64,000 bases of DNA from UBA2287 sp964479665 (GCA_964479665.1 CAYZNN010000007.1:1-64000), one strand, 5' to 3'. Numbered from the stretch's first letter, positions 26,480 through 36,374 are shown. Program-made: numbers and translations. Notes: generated by a model not told the origin, from the sequence alone.

Positions 26480-28465
26480 CTATTTGCGAACAAAAATGAA
26501 ATCGCCACCCTGATCCCCCGTGTCCTTAATGTCGCCATATTGAGGAACAGTTGTAGTACTGTTTATTACTTCCTGTTTGAAACTGCTGAAAAGTTCCTCG
26601 GCCGTAATATATCCAAGCGTGTTTTCTTCGAGCCTATTAACGAGATGTTTAAGAAACGCGCTGTTGTCGGGTACTTCGGTTAGGTTTCCGCTGGTCATTG
26701 CTTTACGGCTGGGCTTATCGTAAACCTTATTTATTCTTTCGGCAGCTTCGCTGAATGCTTTGCGCGTTTTAAAAATACCTCCACTGAAGCAAGCATCGGC
26801 AATTAGGAGTGTGTGTTTACTTTTTATTGCAGCTACATAGTCTTTAATTTGGCTGTTTGCCATCCAATTAGAAGTACTGCGAGCAGTTGCATCGGCAGGT
26901 AGCCAGTAACCTAGTTCGGTTTCAGGGTCCCAGTAACCATGGCCAGCAAAGAAGACTAGTAGGTTGTCGTTTTTCCCTACCCTTCGGGTTAACCTGTCGA
27001 ATTCATCGATTATTTGAGCACGAGTAGCATTTTTAATGAAAATGATATCGTTTGGATCGAATGTGTACTTTTGGGTTAGTACGTTGTACAGTTTTTGGGC
27101 ATCGCTAACCGGATTGCTAAGTGATGCAATGTTAGGATCGGGGTATTCATTTACCCCCACTATAAATGCATAGAATTTTGGTGCTCTAGGTGTGTCGAAA
27201 ACCAAATCGAGCTCCTCGGTGTCAGAAACGGCTTTGGGGGTTGAATTATCCTTAAAGTATACAATGAAACGCCTTTCAATGCTGTTTTTCCGTTTATCGA
27301 TGGCACGAATTACAACATCGTTTCTTCCTGTTTTAAGGGGTATGTCGGCTTCGAAAGATACTCCATCAGCCAGAATTCGGGCACTTTTCCCATTGATTAC
27401 AACATCGAAAAGGCCGCTGTCGTCGGTAGCTGAACCTTTCACTGTAATGACTCTTTCAGTAACGGCTATGCCTTCGGGGGCTGTTCCAACTGAACGCAAG
27501 CGTTTGTCATCGAGCCCTTGCGACGATTGTGCGTAGGGTCTGCCGCGGGTTGTTTCGCTACCGGTAAGTTTAACGCCCTCGGGCGAAATAACAGTGACAA
27601 CAGGGGGGGTAGTATCGGCTGGCTCAGCGGGTTTCGGTTTCTGAATATTTATGCTTGCGGTAACAGTCGATTCCATTTTTTTCGATACGCTAGTAGCCAT
27701 CGACGTGGTAGGCTTATCGGATATGGGTAGGTCGCGGAATTGCAGGTTGCTGGTTTCAAGTTTGTCCAATCCGAACTGTGAGAATGTTAGCACTTCGGCA
27801 CCAACGTTTAGGCGCATAACCCTTTCAAAATCAGTAGGAACCTGCTCAAATGTGAAGGTTGCTTGTACCGTTTCGTTTGCCTTCAAGGTTCGCTGAGGGG
27901 TTGAGTAGCGCTGTCCACCAATAACTTCACCTAGTTTCCCTTTTTGTGCATCGATGTTGCGTTTTTTAAAGTCGGTTAACGTTATTAGTCCGTTTATAAG
28001 TTTAAGGTCGCGCTGAGGCCCATTGTTGGTAATGCTCAGCACAAGTTCAATTTGGTTATTTGGCAAACGGTGCAGGCTTACCAGTTTAAAGTCGAACTTG
28101 CTGAAATCTTCCTGTAGCGCTTTAGTAGAACGGGTGTTGCCAATTACTTTGAAAACCACATCGCCCTGAAGCAAGGGTAAATCTTTAAGAACATCCCATA
28201 CAATAATTTGGTTTCTACCACCATAAACACTGTTTCCCACATTACCCACCATGGTTTTCATGGGAATGAATGTGCGGCCACCATCGGTTGAGTAGGAGGG
28301 AGAGATATTAAAAATTTGACCGAGTTGCTCGCCTGAAATGGAGTACTCAATATTTACCTTTTCGCCCAGCTGCTTTACTTTCATTCCCTGAAAATCCTGA
28401 GAATTCAGGGAGCCAAAATGAAGCAATGCTACAAGTGTTGCCAGAGTGCCTACAATCCTTTTCAT
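26480..28465 (-). CDS. Secreted caspase-like (C14) cysteine protease
   Basis: A 661-residue exported protein with a signal peptide ending SLNS before Gln-Asp. The N-terminal ~130 residues form a beta-rich domain (SPSYSTDGGRTFIPMKTMVG), followed by further Ig-like regions, including one with ATDDSGLFDVVINGKSA. The C-terminal caspase fold starts at FYAFIVGVNEYPDP near residue 430. It has the catalytic His in VFFAGHGYWD (about 507) and the catalytic Cys in LIADACFSGGIF (about 560). Both active-site residues are present, so it is probably active. Such bacterial metacaspase-like proteins are linked to proteolysis, cell death or stress. The LPP20-like gene lies 45 bases upstream on the same strand. 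Confidence 0.88.
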   Translation of the reverse strand: MKRIVGTLATLVALLHFGSLNSQDFQGMKVKQLGEKVNIEYSISGEQLGQIFNISPSYSTDGGRTFIPMKTMVGNVGNSVYGGRNQIIVWDVLKDLPLLQGDVVFKVIGNTRSTKALQEDFSKFDFKLVSLHRLPNNQIELVLSITNNGPQRDLKLINGLITLTDFKKRNIDAQKGKLGEVIGGQRYSTPQRTLKANETVQATFTFEQVPTDFERVMRLNVGAEVLTFSQFGLDKLETSNLQFRDLPISDKPTTSMATSVSKKMESTVTASINIQKPKPAEPADTTPPVVTVISPEGVKLTGSETTRGRPYAQSSQGLDDKRLRSVGTAPEGIAVTERVITVKGSATDDSGLFDVVINGKSARILADGVSFEADIPLKTGRNDVVIRAIDKRKNSIERRFIVYFKDNSTPKAVSDTEELDLVFDTPRAPKFYAFIVGVNEYPDPNIASLSNPVSDAQKLYNVLTQKYTFDPNDIIFIKNATRAQIIDEFDRLTRRVGKNDNLLVFFAGHGYWDPETELGYWLPADATARSTSNWMANSQIKDYVAAIKSKHTLLIADACFSGGIFKTRKAFSEAAERINKVYDKPSRKAMTSGNLTEVPDNSAFLKHLVNRLEENTLGYITAEELFSSFKQEVINSTTTVPQYGDIKDTGDQGGDFIFVRK

Positions 28466-28510
28466 GCCTTCAAGTTATTATGTTATTAATTAGAATTTTA
28501 TGCTTTAAAA

Positions 28511-29542
28511 CTATTTCAATGGAAAATCTTTGAGGTTAAAGTTATAACCAATGCTGTCTCTACCAAATTCAATGCCAATTAAATTCATTTGCACATTTTT
28601 TACTGCCACCTCCCTGTATAGGGCTGCGTTGCTGGCAGACTGTTGATTTCCTACCGATTTAATACGTACTTTAGATTGTTCGGTGGTTAGGGTTAATGTT
28701 CGCAGAAGATCCTTAACATATTGGCCCCATAACCCATTGTAACATATAAGAGGCGTTGCGTTACCTTGTGAATTTGCCCCAATGTACTTATAGTAGTATA
28801 AGGGAAACTCTTGTTCTTCTCCACCAAAACCGGAGCGATAAAGGAACCTATTTCCTTTCTCTCTGTATAGGTTGTGAGAGTTCATTGGCGATTGTCCAAT
28901 TTTTCGAACCGAGGTCGATAGTTCGTACTCAGCTTGAGGTTCGAAAGCTTCGTTCACCTGAGCTTCAATATAAAGTACCGTTCCAACTGCGGAAAACATT
29001 TGTTTTTCGTTACTAAAGCTATTGATTGTATACTTAACAATCACAATGGCCTCATTGTAGCGGGTAAAGTGTTGGTCAACTAATACAAAATGAGTGCTAT
29101 CTGCAATGGCACCGCCAGTTATTTTAAAGTAAGTGTCAAATCGTTGTCGGTAGGTTGTGTACCTGCCATCCTTATGTTCAGTAGTGTAAACATCGCGAAA
29201 GTACTGAAGTTTAGCCCTGCTGAAGACAATTGCCATTACTTTTGCACGATAAACTGCCTGTTGAATGGCTTGTTCCTTAGGCATATCGGGGTCGGAAATG
29301 CCAATAGCATAGGTTGACTCTTCTGAGGCTTGTGGGGGATTGAAAAACCAAGCTGGGATGGTATCGGGGTAGTAGCTGAGTTTGTTTATATTTTTAAAGG
29401 CACCGAATGTGGCTATGCCCGATTGTTTGGCTTGTGTTTCTTTCTGAAATATTTTTTCGAAATCAGAACCCTGAGCCCAAGTTAATAATGGCAGTAAGAA
29501 CATGAATGCCGAAAAGAAAAGGGAAAGTAAATATTGTTGCAT
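28511..29542 (-). CDS. Exported LPP20-like protein
   Basis: A 343-residue exported protein. The ATG at 29542 opens a signal peptide (LLSLFFSAFMFLLPLLTWA before Gln-Gly). An LPP20-type region follows: YAIGISDPDMPKEQAIQQAV near residues 75-95, then AKVMAIVFSRAKLQYFRDVY. The start at 29602 would add a non-signal leader. The rest has no motif that I recognise and lacks a lipobox Cys, so it is periplasmic or outer-membrane associated without a lipid anchor. It sits 45 bases upstream of the caspase gene and probably shares its transcript. In my recollection, LPP20-like and caspase-family genes recur together in this phylum. Confidence 0.65.
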   Translation of the reverse strand: MQQYLLSLFFSAFMFLLPLLTWAQGSDFEKIFQKETQAKQSGIATFGAFKNINKLSYYPDTIPAWFFNPPQASEESTYAIGISDPDMPKEQAIQQAVYRAKVMAIVFSRAKLQYFRDVYTTEHKDGRYTTYRQRFDTYFKITGGAIADSTHFVLVDQHFTRYNEAIVIVKYTINSFSNEKQMFSAVGTVLYIEAQVNEAFEPQAEYELSTSVRKIGQSPMNSHNLYREKGNRFLYRSGFGGEEQEFPLYYYKYIGANSQGNATPLICYNGLWGQYVKDLLRTLTLTTEQSKVRIKSVGNQQSASNAALYREVAVKNVQMNLIGIEFGRDSIGYNFNLKDFPLK

Positions 29543-29663
29543 AAGCGATAATTTGATTTTATGTATTGCGAAAGTTATGAAAATATGGCAAGGCATGGTC
29601 AAAATCCTTGCCCATTTTTTTAAAAATGCCTTTTGGTTCTATGAATAGTATTTTCTAAGCGAT

Positions 29664-29690
29664 AAAAAAGCCCGGACGATTGCCGGGCTT
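29664..29690 (-). terminator. Terminator after fabD
   Basis: AAGCCCGG at 29668-29675 pairs with CCGGGCTT at 29683-29690 around a seven-base loop. On the minus strand the hairpin is followed by six T (complement of 29664-29669, the innermost two shared with the stem). It lies 22 bases after the fabD stop. Confidence 0.88.
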
Positions 29691-29712
29691 TATGGAAACT
29701 CAATAATATGAA

Positions 29713-30600
29713 TTAGCTTAAGGTTTGAATTGACTGAACACTAGCTTCTGGACTGACCTTCTTTATAAGCCCTTGCAATACGTTGCCCGGACCAAGTTCT
29801 GTAAAGTCGTTGGCGCCATCGGAAACCATGTTTTGCATTATTTGGGTCCAACGAACAGGAGAGGTTAATTGCGAAATAAGGTTTTTCTTAATCTCGCTTG
29901 GATTTGTATGGGCTTTAGCATCGAAATTTTGATATATTGGGCAAATAGGTTCGTTGAATGGTGTAGCTTCAATGGCTATTGCAAGTTCAATGTGGGCCGA
30001 TTCCATAAGTGGACTATGAAAAGCGCCTCCCACTTTTAAAGGCAATGCTCTTTTTGCACCAGCTTCTTTTAGCTTTTCGCAGGCAATTTCAATTCCCTTC
30101 ATTGAGCCCGAAATAACAAGTTGTCCGGGGCTATTGTAGTTTGCAGGTACTACAATCTCGGGAATTTCAGCGCATATTTTTTCAACAACAGCATCATCGA
30201 GCCCAAGAATAGCGGCCATTGTAGATGGTTCTCTCTCGCAGGCTTTTTGCATGGCCATGGCACGTTTCGACACGAGCACCAATCCATCTTCGAACGACAG
30301 GGCGTTGGCAGCAACCAGGGCCGAGAATTCACCAAGAGAATGGCCTGCAACCATTTCGGGTTTAAACTTATCGCCCAACACTTTGGCTAAAATTACAGAA
30401 TGAAGGAAAATGGCTGGTTGGGTAACCTTAGTCTGACGTAAATCCTCGTCGGTACCCGAGAACATAAAATCGGTTATACGAAACCCAAGAATTGTATTGG
30501 CTTTTTCGAAAAGTTCCTTTGCCAGAGCAGAATTCTCGTATAGGTCCTTGCCCATACCTACAAATTGTGCGCCTTGGCCCGGAAAAACGAATGCTTTCAT
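29713..30600 (-). CDS. fabD: Malonyl-CoA:ACP transacylase
   Basis: A 295-residue enzyme that moves malonyl from CoA to acyl carrier protein for fatty-acid synthesis. The N-terminus KAFVFPGQGAQFVGMGKDLY, catalytic Ser in AGHSLGEFSALVAA, the conserved Arg helix, catalytic His in VGGAFHSPLMESA and the ELGPGNVLQGLIKK C-terminal block are all present. The length is standard. It is monocistronic, with its own strong terminator. A TATTTTTG (TAnnTTTG) about 30 bases upstream of the ATG may be its -7 element. Confidence 0.96.
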   Translation of the reverse strand: MKAFVFPGQGAQFVGMGKDLYENSALAKELFEKANTILGFRITDFMFSGTDEDLRQTKVTQPAIFLHSVILAKVLGDKFKPEMVAGHSLGEFSALVAANALSFEDGLVLVSKRAMAMQKACEREPSTMAAILGLDDAVVEKICAEIPEIVVPANYNSPGQLVISGSMKGIEIACEKLKEAGAKRALPLKVGGAFHSPLMESAHIELAIAIEATPFNEPICPIYQNFDAKAHTNPSEIKKNLISQLTSPVRWTQIMQNMVSDGANDFTELGPGNVLQGLIKKVSPEASVQSIQTLS

Positions 30601-30661
30601 GTTTGGTTAGTTTTTAATTTACCCAGCAAAAATAAAACATTTTATTGTTCTCGCTATTTAA

Positions 30662-31429
30662 TTACCCGCTATCTGCTTGAGCGTCTTTAAAAGAGGGAAT
30701 AAATACCCTAATCGATCCATAAAAAATTAGCAAAGGCCCATTCTGAAGAGCCGTTCCCTCAAGGGGTTGCGATGTGGTATATTGAGTTATATTTTCATAA
30801 TATATGGATTTAGCCGGCATTGTAGAATTGGCTCCCGCTGCTATTTGTATGAAATTGCTAACGGTATAATTGGTTTCAATTGCAGCCTGAAAGGTGAAAA
30901 AAGTTGAGCTGGGTCTGTGCCCAATGGCAACCGTAACGCCTGGGTCCTGGGTGATGTTGCCCGATACAATTTGCTCTATTGTAATTGGGCCATCGGCCCA
31001 AAACGAAATGTTTCTGCTTCCATTGAGAGAGGTGAGCAGTCCAATTCCAATTTTAGGAACAATTTCCATATTCTTAATAATTTCGAACCTAAAGCCTGCA
31101 TTCAATGGGAAATGACGCAGGTCGATATGGAAAAACCTGTCTGCTCCATGATTTACTGAAGGAGTTCCACTACTGTTTGGGATGAAATAGGGGGTGCGAT
31201 TCGAAATTCCACTAATACCCGTTTCAAACGTTAGGTGATTAAAATTAATTCCAAAGCGCAATACAAAATGGCCATCGGTTATGGTAGCAATCCTGTTAGG
31301 AGTGGCGTTACTGCTGAATAGGTAATTACTACGTAAAATGCCCGTTTCAATGCCAATCCATATTCTATTTTGACCCGAAAGGCAAATGGATTGTAGGGCA
31401 AAGAGAGCAGCAACAATATACTTATACAT
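30662..31429 (-). CDS. Outer-membrane beta-barrel-like protein of the sensory unit
   Basis: A 255-residue exported protein with a signal peptide ending ICLSG before Gln-Asn. The mature sequence alternates as beta strands with many aromatic and Gly residues (IGIETGILRSNYLF, VLRFGINFNHLTFETGIS, GPLLIFYGSIRVFIPSF). This suggests an eight- to ten-strand barrel, without an assigned family. It starts 15 bases after the PAS histidine kinase gene and is probably the last gene of the same operon. Confidence 0.6.
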   Translation of the reverse strand: MYKYIVAALFALQSICLSGQNRIWIGIETGILRSNYLFSSNATPNRIATITDGHFVLRFGINFNHLTFETGISGISNRTPYFIPNSSGTPSVNHGADRFFHIDLRHFPLNAGFRFEIIKNMEIVPKIGIGLLTSLNGSRNISFWADGPITIEQIVSGNITQDPGVTVAIGHRPSSTFFTFQAAIETNYTVSNFIQIAAGANSTMPAKSIYYENITQYTTSQPLEGTALQNGPLLIFYGSIRVFIPSFKDAQADSG

Positions 31430-31444
31430 GATATTAAAACGATG

Positions 31445-33748
31445 TTAATCAGTTTTAATGGGAAGATTGACTGTTACGGTGGTTCCAGCGCCAACTTCCG
31501 ATTCAAAATCTAACCAACCGTTGTGTTCCTGAATAATGCTATATGTAATTGCAAGCCCCAGGCCGGTTCCTTTGCCGGGCTCCTTGGTAGTGAAAAAAGG
31601 GTCGGTTATTTTTCTCATATTCTCCTCCGCAATTCCGCATCCCGTATCGGAAATGGAAACAATTAAATATTTTTTATCAATAGTTGTTGATATTTTTATG
31701 GTGCCAGGCCCATCGATTGACTGAACTGCATTGGATATCAAATTTAAAAATGCCTGATGCAGTTTTCCCTCCTTGCCAAATAGTTGAAACTGGCTTTGGG
31801 TGAAATTTTTGATTAAATTAATTCTGTTTTTGGTTTGGTTCTCGAGCATCAGGAAACAATTGTCGATTATCATGTGCAGGTCGCATGAGAAGGATCCCGA
31901 TTCATCCTGCCGGCTGTAACGGTTAAGGCTAATAACAATATCGGACACCCTTTTCACTCCGGTTTCAATGCTGCTTATTAGCATTCTAAAATCCTCCGTA
32001 TCAAGCCCTTTTTCTTTCATAAGCACCTCAAGGGCAGATACGCCAGACTGAATGTAATTTAGTGGATTATTTACTTCGTGAGCAACCCCAGCAGCTAGTA
32101 TACCTAAGGAGGCCATTTTTTCGGAGTGAATAAGTAGGTTCTGAGCGTTTTTGAGATTCTCGAGGGTTGTTTCCAGCTCTTTGCGTTGCTCATAGAGCAA
32201 CTCATTATTAGCTGAGAGTTCCTCATTGGCAGCAGCCAATTCCTCGGTCCGTTCCTTAACCAGATACTCCAAATGGTTTTTGTACTTGTTGAGTTCAATA
32301 GCTACTTTTTTCTTTTCGGTTATATCCCTTACAACCGCTAAAATTCTATTTTCTTCCTGAATAATTGCTTTGCGTAGCGAAACTTCCACCCAAAACAATT
32401 CTCCATTTTTTCTTCTGGCTTGCCAGTCGAATGTTTGGGGGCCCACAGTTAATGCCTTGTCTAGATTTTTCTTGGCAAATTCTAAAGTGTATTCAAACTG
32501 GTTCGATGAAAATGCAGCAACTGTTTGGTCTAGCACTTCACTTTTACTCGAGTATCCGTACATTTGAAGCATAACCTCGTTAACATCAATTATTTCGCCG
32601 TTAATTGAATCGTGAATAAAGATTGCTTCGCTGGTAGAATTGAATATGGTTCGGTAGTTTCTTTCGCTTTCCTGGATTTGTCTGATCGATGATTGCAGCG
32701 AAATTTCGTAGTTTCTGCGGTCGATAATATTAATGATTAAGTAAAGTAGCAGCAAAAGGCCAATGGCAAGTATGCCATACGAAACGTATTGAAGCTGTTT
32801 TGAACGATAGGTTGCTTCCTTTATAGGAACTTCGGCCATTATATACCAAGGGTTAACATTTTTCCCAATTGTAATTGGGTAGAAGAACCGGAAAACTTTT
32901 TCTCCTAAAAAATTGGAATAGTCTTCCACGCTCAGTTCGTTTCCGGCTTTAAGGTTATTGCTAATTACCGAGTCGGGGTCGTTAATTATCTCGAAAAAGT
33001 ATTTGGTAATGTATGTCGAATCGGCATGTGAAACCACAAGCCCATTTCCCGATATTAGAGTTAGAAAGCCTTTATTGTAAAGTCTGTTATTGCTAATTTT
33101 GGTATGTAATGAGTCTAGATTTAAATCGATGGCAAAAACCCCTAGAAATTCATTGTTAATCATAATGGGTAACACAACAGATGTTTCAAAAAAATCGTAG
33201 GGGTGACCTTGGTATTTATAAAAGTAAGGTTCTATAAGTAGCTCCTTTTTCAATTGTTTAGGAATGGTGTAATAATCCTCAAGGTAATCAGCCGGATGCG
33301 TTTTCTCAATGAAAATGGAGTCTTTATATCGAAAAAAAGTGGTTGAGAAGTGACCCAGGGAGTCGAAAAAATGTGACCCAATATATTCAACGTCCCTGTT
33401 GTCGAATGCGTTGGGTTCCCACATGGTCCATGTTGCCAAAAAGTTGGGATTGCTTTTTAGCGTGGTTAATAGCATTTCGATTACTTCTGTTCGGTTGGCA
33501 CCCAACTGATGGTAAATAATTCCGCGTTGGTTCATCGATCGTGCAGCCATAAGCGCAGACCTAAGATAGTTTTCAGTTTCTACGGCGGCTTTTCGCGAAA
33601 CTTCTTTGGCTATCTGTTTCGAATCATTATAGCTCCAATGGGTTAAATTAATCCCTAGGTAAACAAAAAGTGTAATGAAAATGAGTGCCGTCAAAATAGC
33701 GGCAACAATGGCTAACCGAATGCTTGATAGTACTTTAAGTTTAGCCAT
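31445..33748 (-). CDS. dCache-PAS sensor histidine kinase
   Basis: A 767-residue kinase. The N-terminal membrane helix (residues ~10-30) is followed by an extracytoplasmic dCache-type sensor with WEPNAFDNRD, DYLEDYYTIP, EPYFYKYQG, FFETSVVLPIM and FAIDLNLDSLHTKI, then a second helix (GILAIGLLLLLYLI). A PAS/PAC pair follows (RNYRTIFNSTSEAIFIHD), then a coiled coil and the phosphoacceptor region SLGILAAGVAHEVNNPLN. The ATP domain has NLISNAVQSID, SDTGCGIAEENM and GKGTGLGLAITYSI. Its sensor resembles that of the methyl-accepting protein encoded 9 bases upstream. No response regulator lies nearby. It probably reads the same class of ligand. Confidence 0.87.
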   Translation of the reverse strand: MAKLKVLSSIRLAIVAAILTALIFITLFVYLGINLTHWSYNDSKQIAKEVSRKAAVETENYLRSALMAARSMNQRGIIYHQLGANRTEVIEMLLTTLKSNPNFLATWTMWEPNAFDNRDVEYIGSHFFDSLGHFSTTFFRYKDSIFIEKTHPADYLEDYYTIPKQLKKELLIEPYFYKYQGHPYDFFETSVVLPIMINNEFLGVFAIDLNLDSLHTKISNNRLYNKGFLTLISGNGLVVSHADSTYITKYFFEIINDPDSVISNNLKAGNELSVEDYSNFLGEKVFRFFYPITIGKNVNPWYIMAEVPIKEATYRSKQLQYVSYGILAIGLLLLLYLIINIIDRRNYEISLQSSIRQIQESERNYRTIFNSTSEAIFIHDSINGEIIDVNEVMLQMYGYSSKSEVLDQTVAAFSSNQFEYTLEFAKKNLDKALTVGPQTFDWQARRKNGELFWVEVSLRKAIIQEENRILAVVRDITEKKKVAIELNKYKNHLEYLVKERTEELAAANEELSANNELLYEQRKELETTLENLKNAQNLLIHSEKMASLGILAAGVAHEVNNPLNYIQSGVSALEVLMKEKGLDTEDFRMLISSIETGVKRVSDIVISLNRYSRQDESGSFSCDLHMIIDNCFLMLENQTKNRINLIKNFTQSQFQLFGKEGKLHQAFLNLISNAVQSIDGPGTIKISTTIDKKYLIVSISDTGCGIAEENMRKITDPFFTTKEPGKGTGLGLAITYSIIQEHNGWLDFESEVGAGTTVTVNLPIKTD

Positions 33749-33757
33749 TTTCAGACT

Positions 33758-35649
33758 TTAAACTTTGAAATACGATGCTAAATCGCGAAGTTGTTCAGCT
33801 TGGCTGGCCATTTCCTCGGCATTGGTCTGCAGTTCTTCCGAAACGGCAGCATTTTGCTGGGTTATGTCGTTCAACTGCTGAATGGTAGAGTTAACCTGTT
33901 CGGCACCGGTGCTTTGTTCCTTGCTTGCCGTAGTTATTTCCTGAATGAGCATGGTAGTTTTCTCTATCTGAGGAATTATATCACTCAGTAAATTACCCGA
34001 TTCTTCGGTAAGCGAAACGCTGTCGCTAGCAATACGGTTAATTTCGTCGGCAGCCAATTTGCTTCTTTCGGCCAGTTTTCGAACCTCAGCGGCAACCACA
34101 GCAAATCCCTTTCCATGCTCTCCGGCCCTTGCCGCTTCAACGGCTGCATTCAATGCCAGAATGTTGGTTTGGAAAGCAATGTCGTTTATTATCTGAACCT
34201 TTTCAGCAATAATTTTTATTGAATTCATGCTTTCAACCGAAGCATCCTTTACTTTTTTGGCGCTTTGGGCAACAATAAGGGCAATGCTGTCGGTTTCAAT
34301 GGCATTCTGGGTGTTTTGCTCAATGTTGCTAACCATTTGCTCCATTGTTGCCGAAACCTCTTCGGTTGACGATGCCAATTCGCTGGCTCCCGACGAAAGT
34401 TTCTGGGAGGTTGCATTGATTTCCATACTCGAAGCTGCTATGCTCTGAATAGCTGCCTGAAGCTCCTCAACTATTTCCACCAATTTTTGGTTCATAGAAC
34501 CTAGTGCTATTTGAAGTTTGCCAAATTCATCCTTCCTGTCAATTTCAATTTGGTTTGAGAGCTCACCCGATGCAATTTGCTGAGCAAACTCAACAGCTTT
34601 ATGAATGGGTTGTACAAAATTATTAGCTTGAAAATAAATTAGAAAACTTAGCACCACTAGCCCTAATAACCCAAGTAGCAATCCTCTAAAAAGTAATTTA
34701 TTGGCTTGACTTAATGCCTCGTTTTTGGGAACCACAATGCAAAGCGACCAGGGAGTTAATGAGTTGCCAACTTGAATGGGCATAACAGATACAAGCACCT
34801 CCTGACCAAGTTGTTCTGATTTAAAAAATGAATTATCGGTTTTGCCCTGTTTAATAAGGCCCAATAAGCGTTCATTGGCAAAATCGTAAATTGAACCAAA
34901 GTTTTTTTCCAGATCGTTCAAATTTTTGCTTGCAGCAATTGTTCCATCGTTGGAAATGAGTACACCAAAACCCGATTCGTATATTTTCAGCTGACCTATT
35001 ATTTGCGAAAGCTCTTTCAGGTCAATATCAACTCCTATAACCCCAAGGGATTTATTTCCTTCGACAACAGGAACAACAATGCTAGTTTCAAAAAATTGGT
35101 TATTCTCGTCATTAACATAAGAGTAATGGTATGGTTCCAGTATAGCATCCTTTTGAGTGCTTGCAGCAATTGTGTAAAATGGTTCTGAGAACTGATCTGC
35201 CGAGGTTTGCTCTTCCTTTAAATTGTTGGCATCTTTGTAAACTGTATAGTTAAAACGTCCCTGTTCATCGAATGGAAAGATTCCAGCATAACTTTCATCA
35301 TTGCCATCGAGCGCATTGGGTTCCCACATAGACCAAACTGCTAAAAAAGCATCGTTGCCCATAAGCGTATGCCTAATCATTTGCTTGTAAAACTCGCGGT
35401 TGGTGTTACCATTTTTACGAAGTGCACTAAAACTGTATGTTAAATTTCGTGCCGATTCAAGAGGTTTTTCTAAATACAATCGAACTTGTGAAGCCGTTTC
35501 GCGCGATTTGCTTATGCTCATTTCCACGGCAAGTTCCGATGCGTTTTTACGGTGGTAAGGGTTATTACCAGAATGGTGGCTGTGAATATGGCTGCACCAC
35601 CACCAAGAATGTTTATAAGCATCCTTGTTTTAAAACTATTCCATTCCAT
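33758..35649 (-). CDS. Methyl-accepting protein, dCache sensor, with one-base frameshift
   Basis: The intact reading frame from 35527 to 33758 (589 residues) lacks the expected first membrane helix. The helix lies just upstream in another frame, from ATG at 35649: MEWNSFKTRMLINILGGGAA. Adding one base in the T5 run at 35544-35548 (A5 on the coding strand) joins both into 630 residues and reads through VKNASELAVEM. The protein then has a dCache sensor (WEPNALDGND), a second helix near VLSFLIYFQANNFV, HAMP and a signalling hairpin with the conserved tip IAFQTNILALNAAVEAARAG. The stop of the preceding gene is 11 bases before 35649, which supports that start. It could be a true frameshift, a slippage product or a sequencing error. 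Confidence 0.85.
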
Positions 35650-35660
35650 GGGTCGTTTTT

Positions 35661-36374
35661 TTAGAGGGTTATGCTGAAAACCAAAAAAACTTTCTCGAGT
35701 GCAGGGTTTATGCTGAAACTTCCCTTTATGGGTAGCATATAATTCTCAGTTATTTTAATTTCTTTCGAAACGGTTACACCGGTGTTTACAAATCCGAATT
35801 TGTTGTAATAGAAACCTTCAAAGGGCGTTATGCCTATAAATAAAATGGCTTTAGTGTCCTGAAATTCAAACGGATAGGCAGTTTCAATATATGTGGAGTA
35901 AACATTTTTATAGTCATCAGCCCTGTCGTTACCCCAAAACATAACTGCTGCTGTAATTGCAATCGGAAATTTTTCGGGGCCATTCAAACTGAGAACTCCC
36001 TCGAGTATATGTGGTGTTTTTTTGCTCGAGAGTTCAAAATAATCTCCAATAAAACCAACTGAATCGGATGGGGGATTGTAGTAATTGTTTAGTGTGAAAG
36101 TGGCAAAACGGGTTTCATATGATAGGAATAGGTCGACTTCCTGAAGAATCTCCCTGGAAAAGGTATAGGATGCCCATGTGCCAAATGTTATATTCTTGTA
36201 AGTTAAACTCAATGTTGGTTGAATTGCGGGCGATTCCGAAAGATTAATGCCCCGCCATACGTATCGGCTAACAATATCGGCAGAAATATCCAAGTTTAAA
36301 GGGTTCTCCTCTTCTTGCCCCATGGCTGCAATGGCAACTGTAGCAAGTATAATTAGGCTGGCAATTCTTTTCAT
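35661..36374 (-). CDS. Gcw_chp-type outer-membrane porin-like protein
   Basis: A 237-residue exported beta-barrel. The ATG at 36374 opens a signal peptide ending IAAMG before Gln-Glu. The motif ADIVSRYVWRGINLSESPAI near residue 33 is the hallmark of the Gcw_chp/TorF-like family of putative porins, followed by paired beta strands (FGTWASYTFSRE, ATFTLNNYYNPP) and a terminal strand ending FSITL. An upstream start at 36494 would add a long non-signal leader and is rejected. It begins the run with the methyl-accepting protein, kinase and outer-membrane protein, suggesting that uptake and sensing of one compound are coupled. Confidence 0.75.
   Translation of the reverse strand: MKRIASLIILATVAIAAMGQEEENPLNLDISADIVSRYVWRGINLSESPAIQPTLSLTYKNITFGTWASYTFSREILQEVDLFLSYETRFATFTLNNYYNPPSDSVGFIGDYFELSSKKTPHILEGVLSLNGPEKFPIAITAAVMFWGNDRADDYKNVYSTYIETAYPFEFQDTKAILFIGITPFEGFYYNKFGFVNTGVTVSKEIKITENYMLPIKGSFSINPALEKVFLVFSITL

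Noticed and set aside
35544..35548. Programmed -1 frameshift in the methyl-accepting gene
   Set aside because: A single A5 run without the classical A AAA AAG heptamer or a stimulating structure is a weak slippery site; an indel or sequencing error is more likely.
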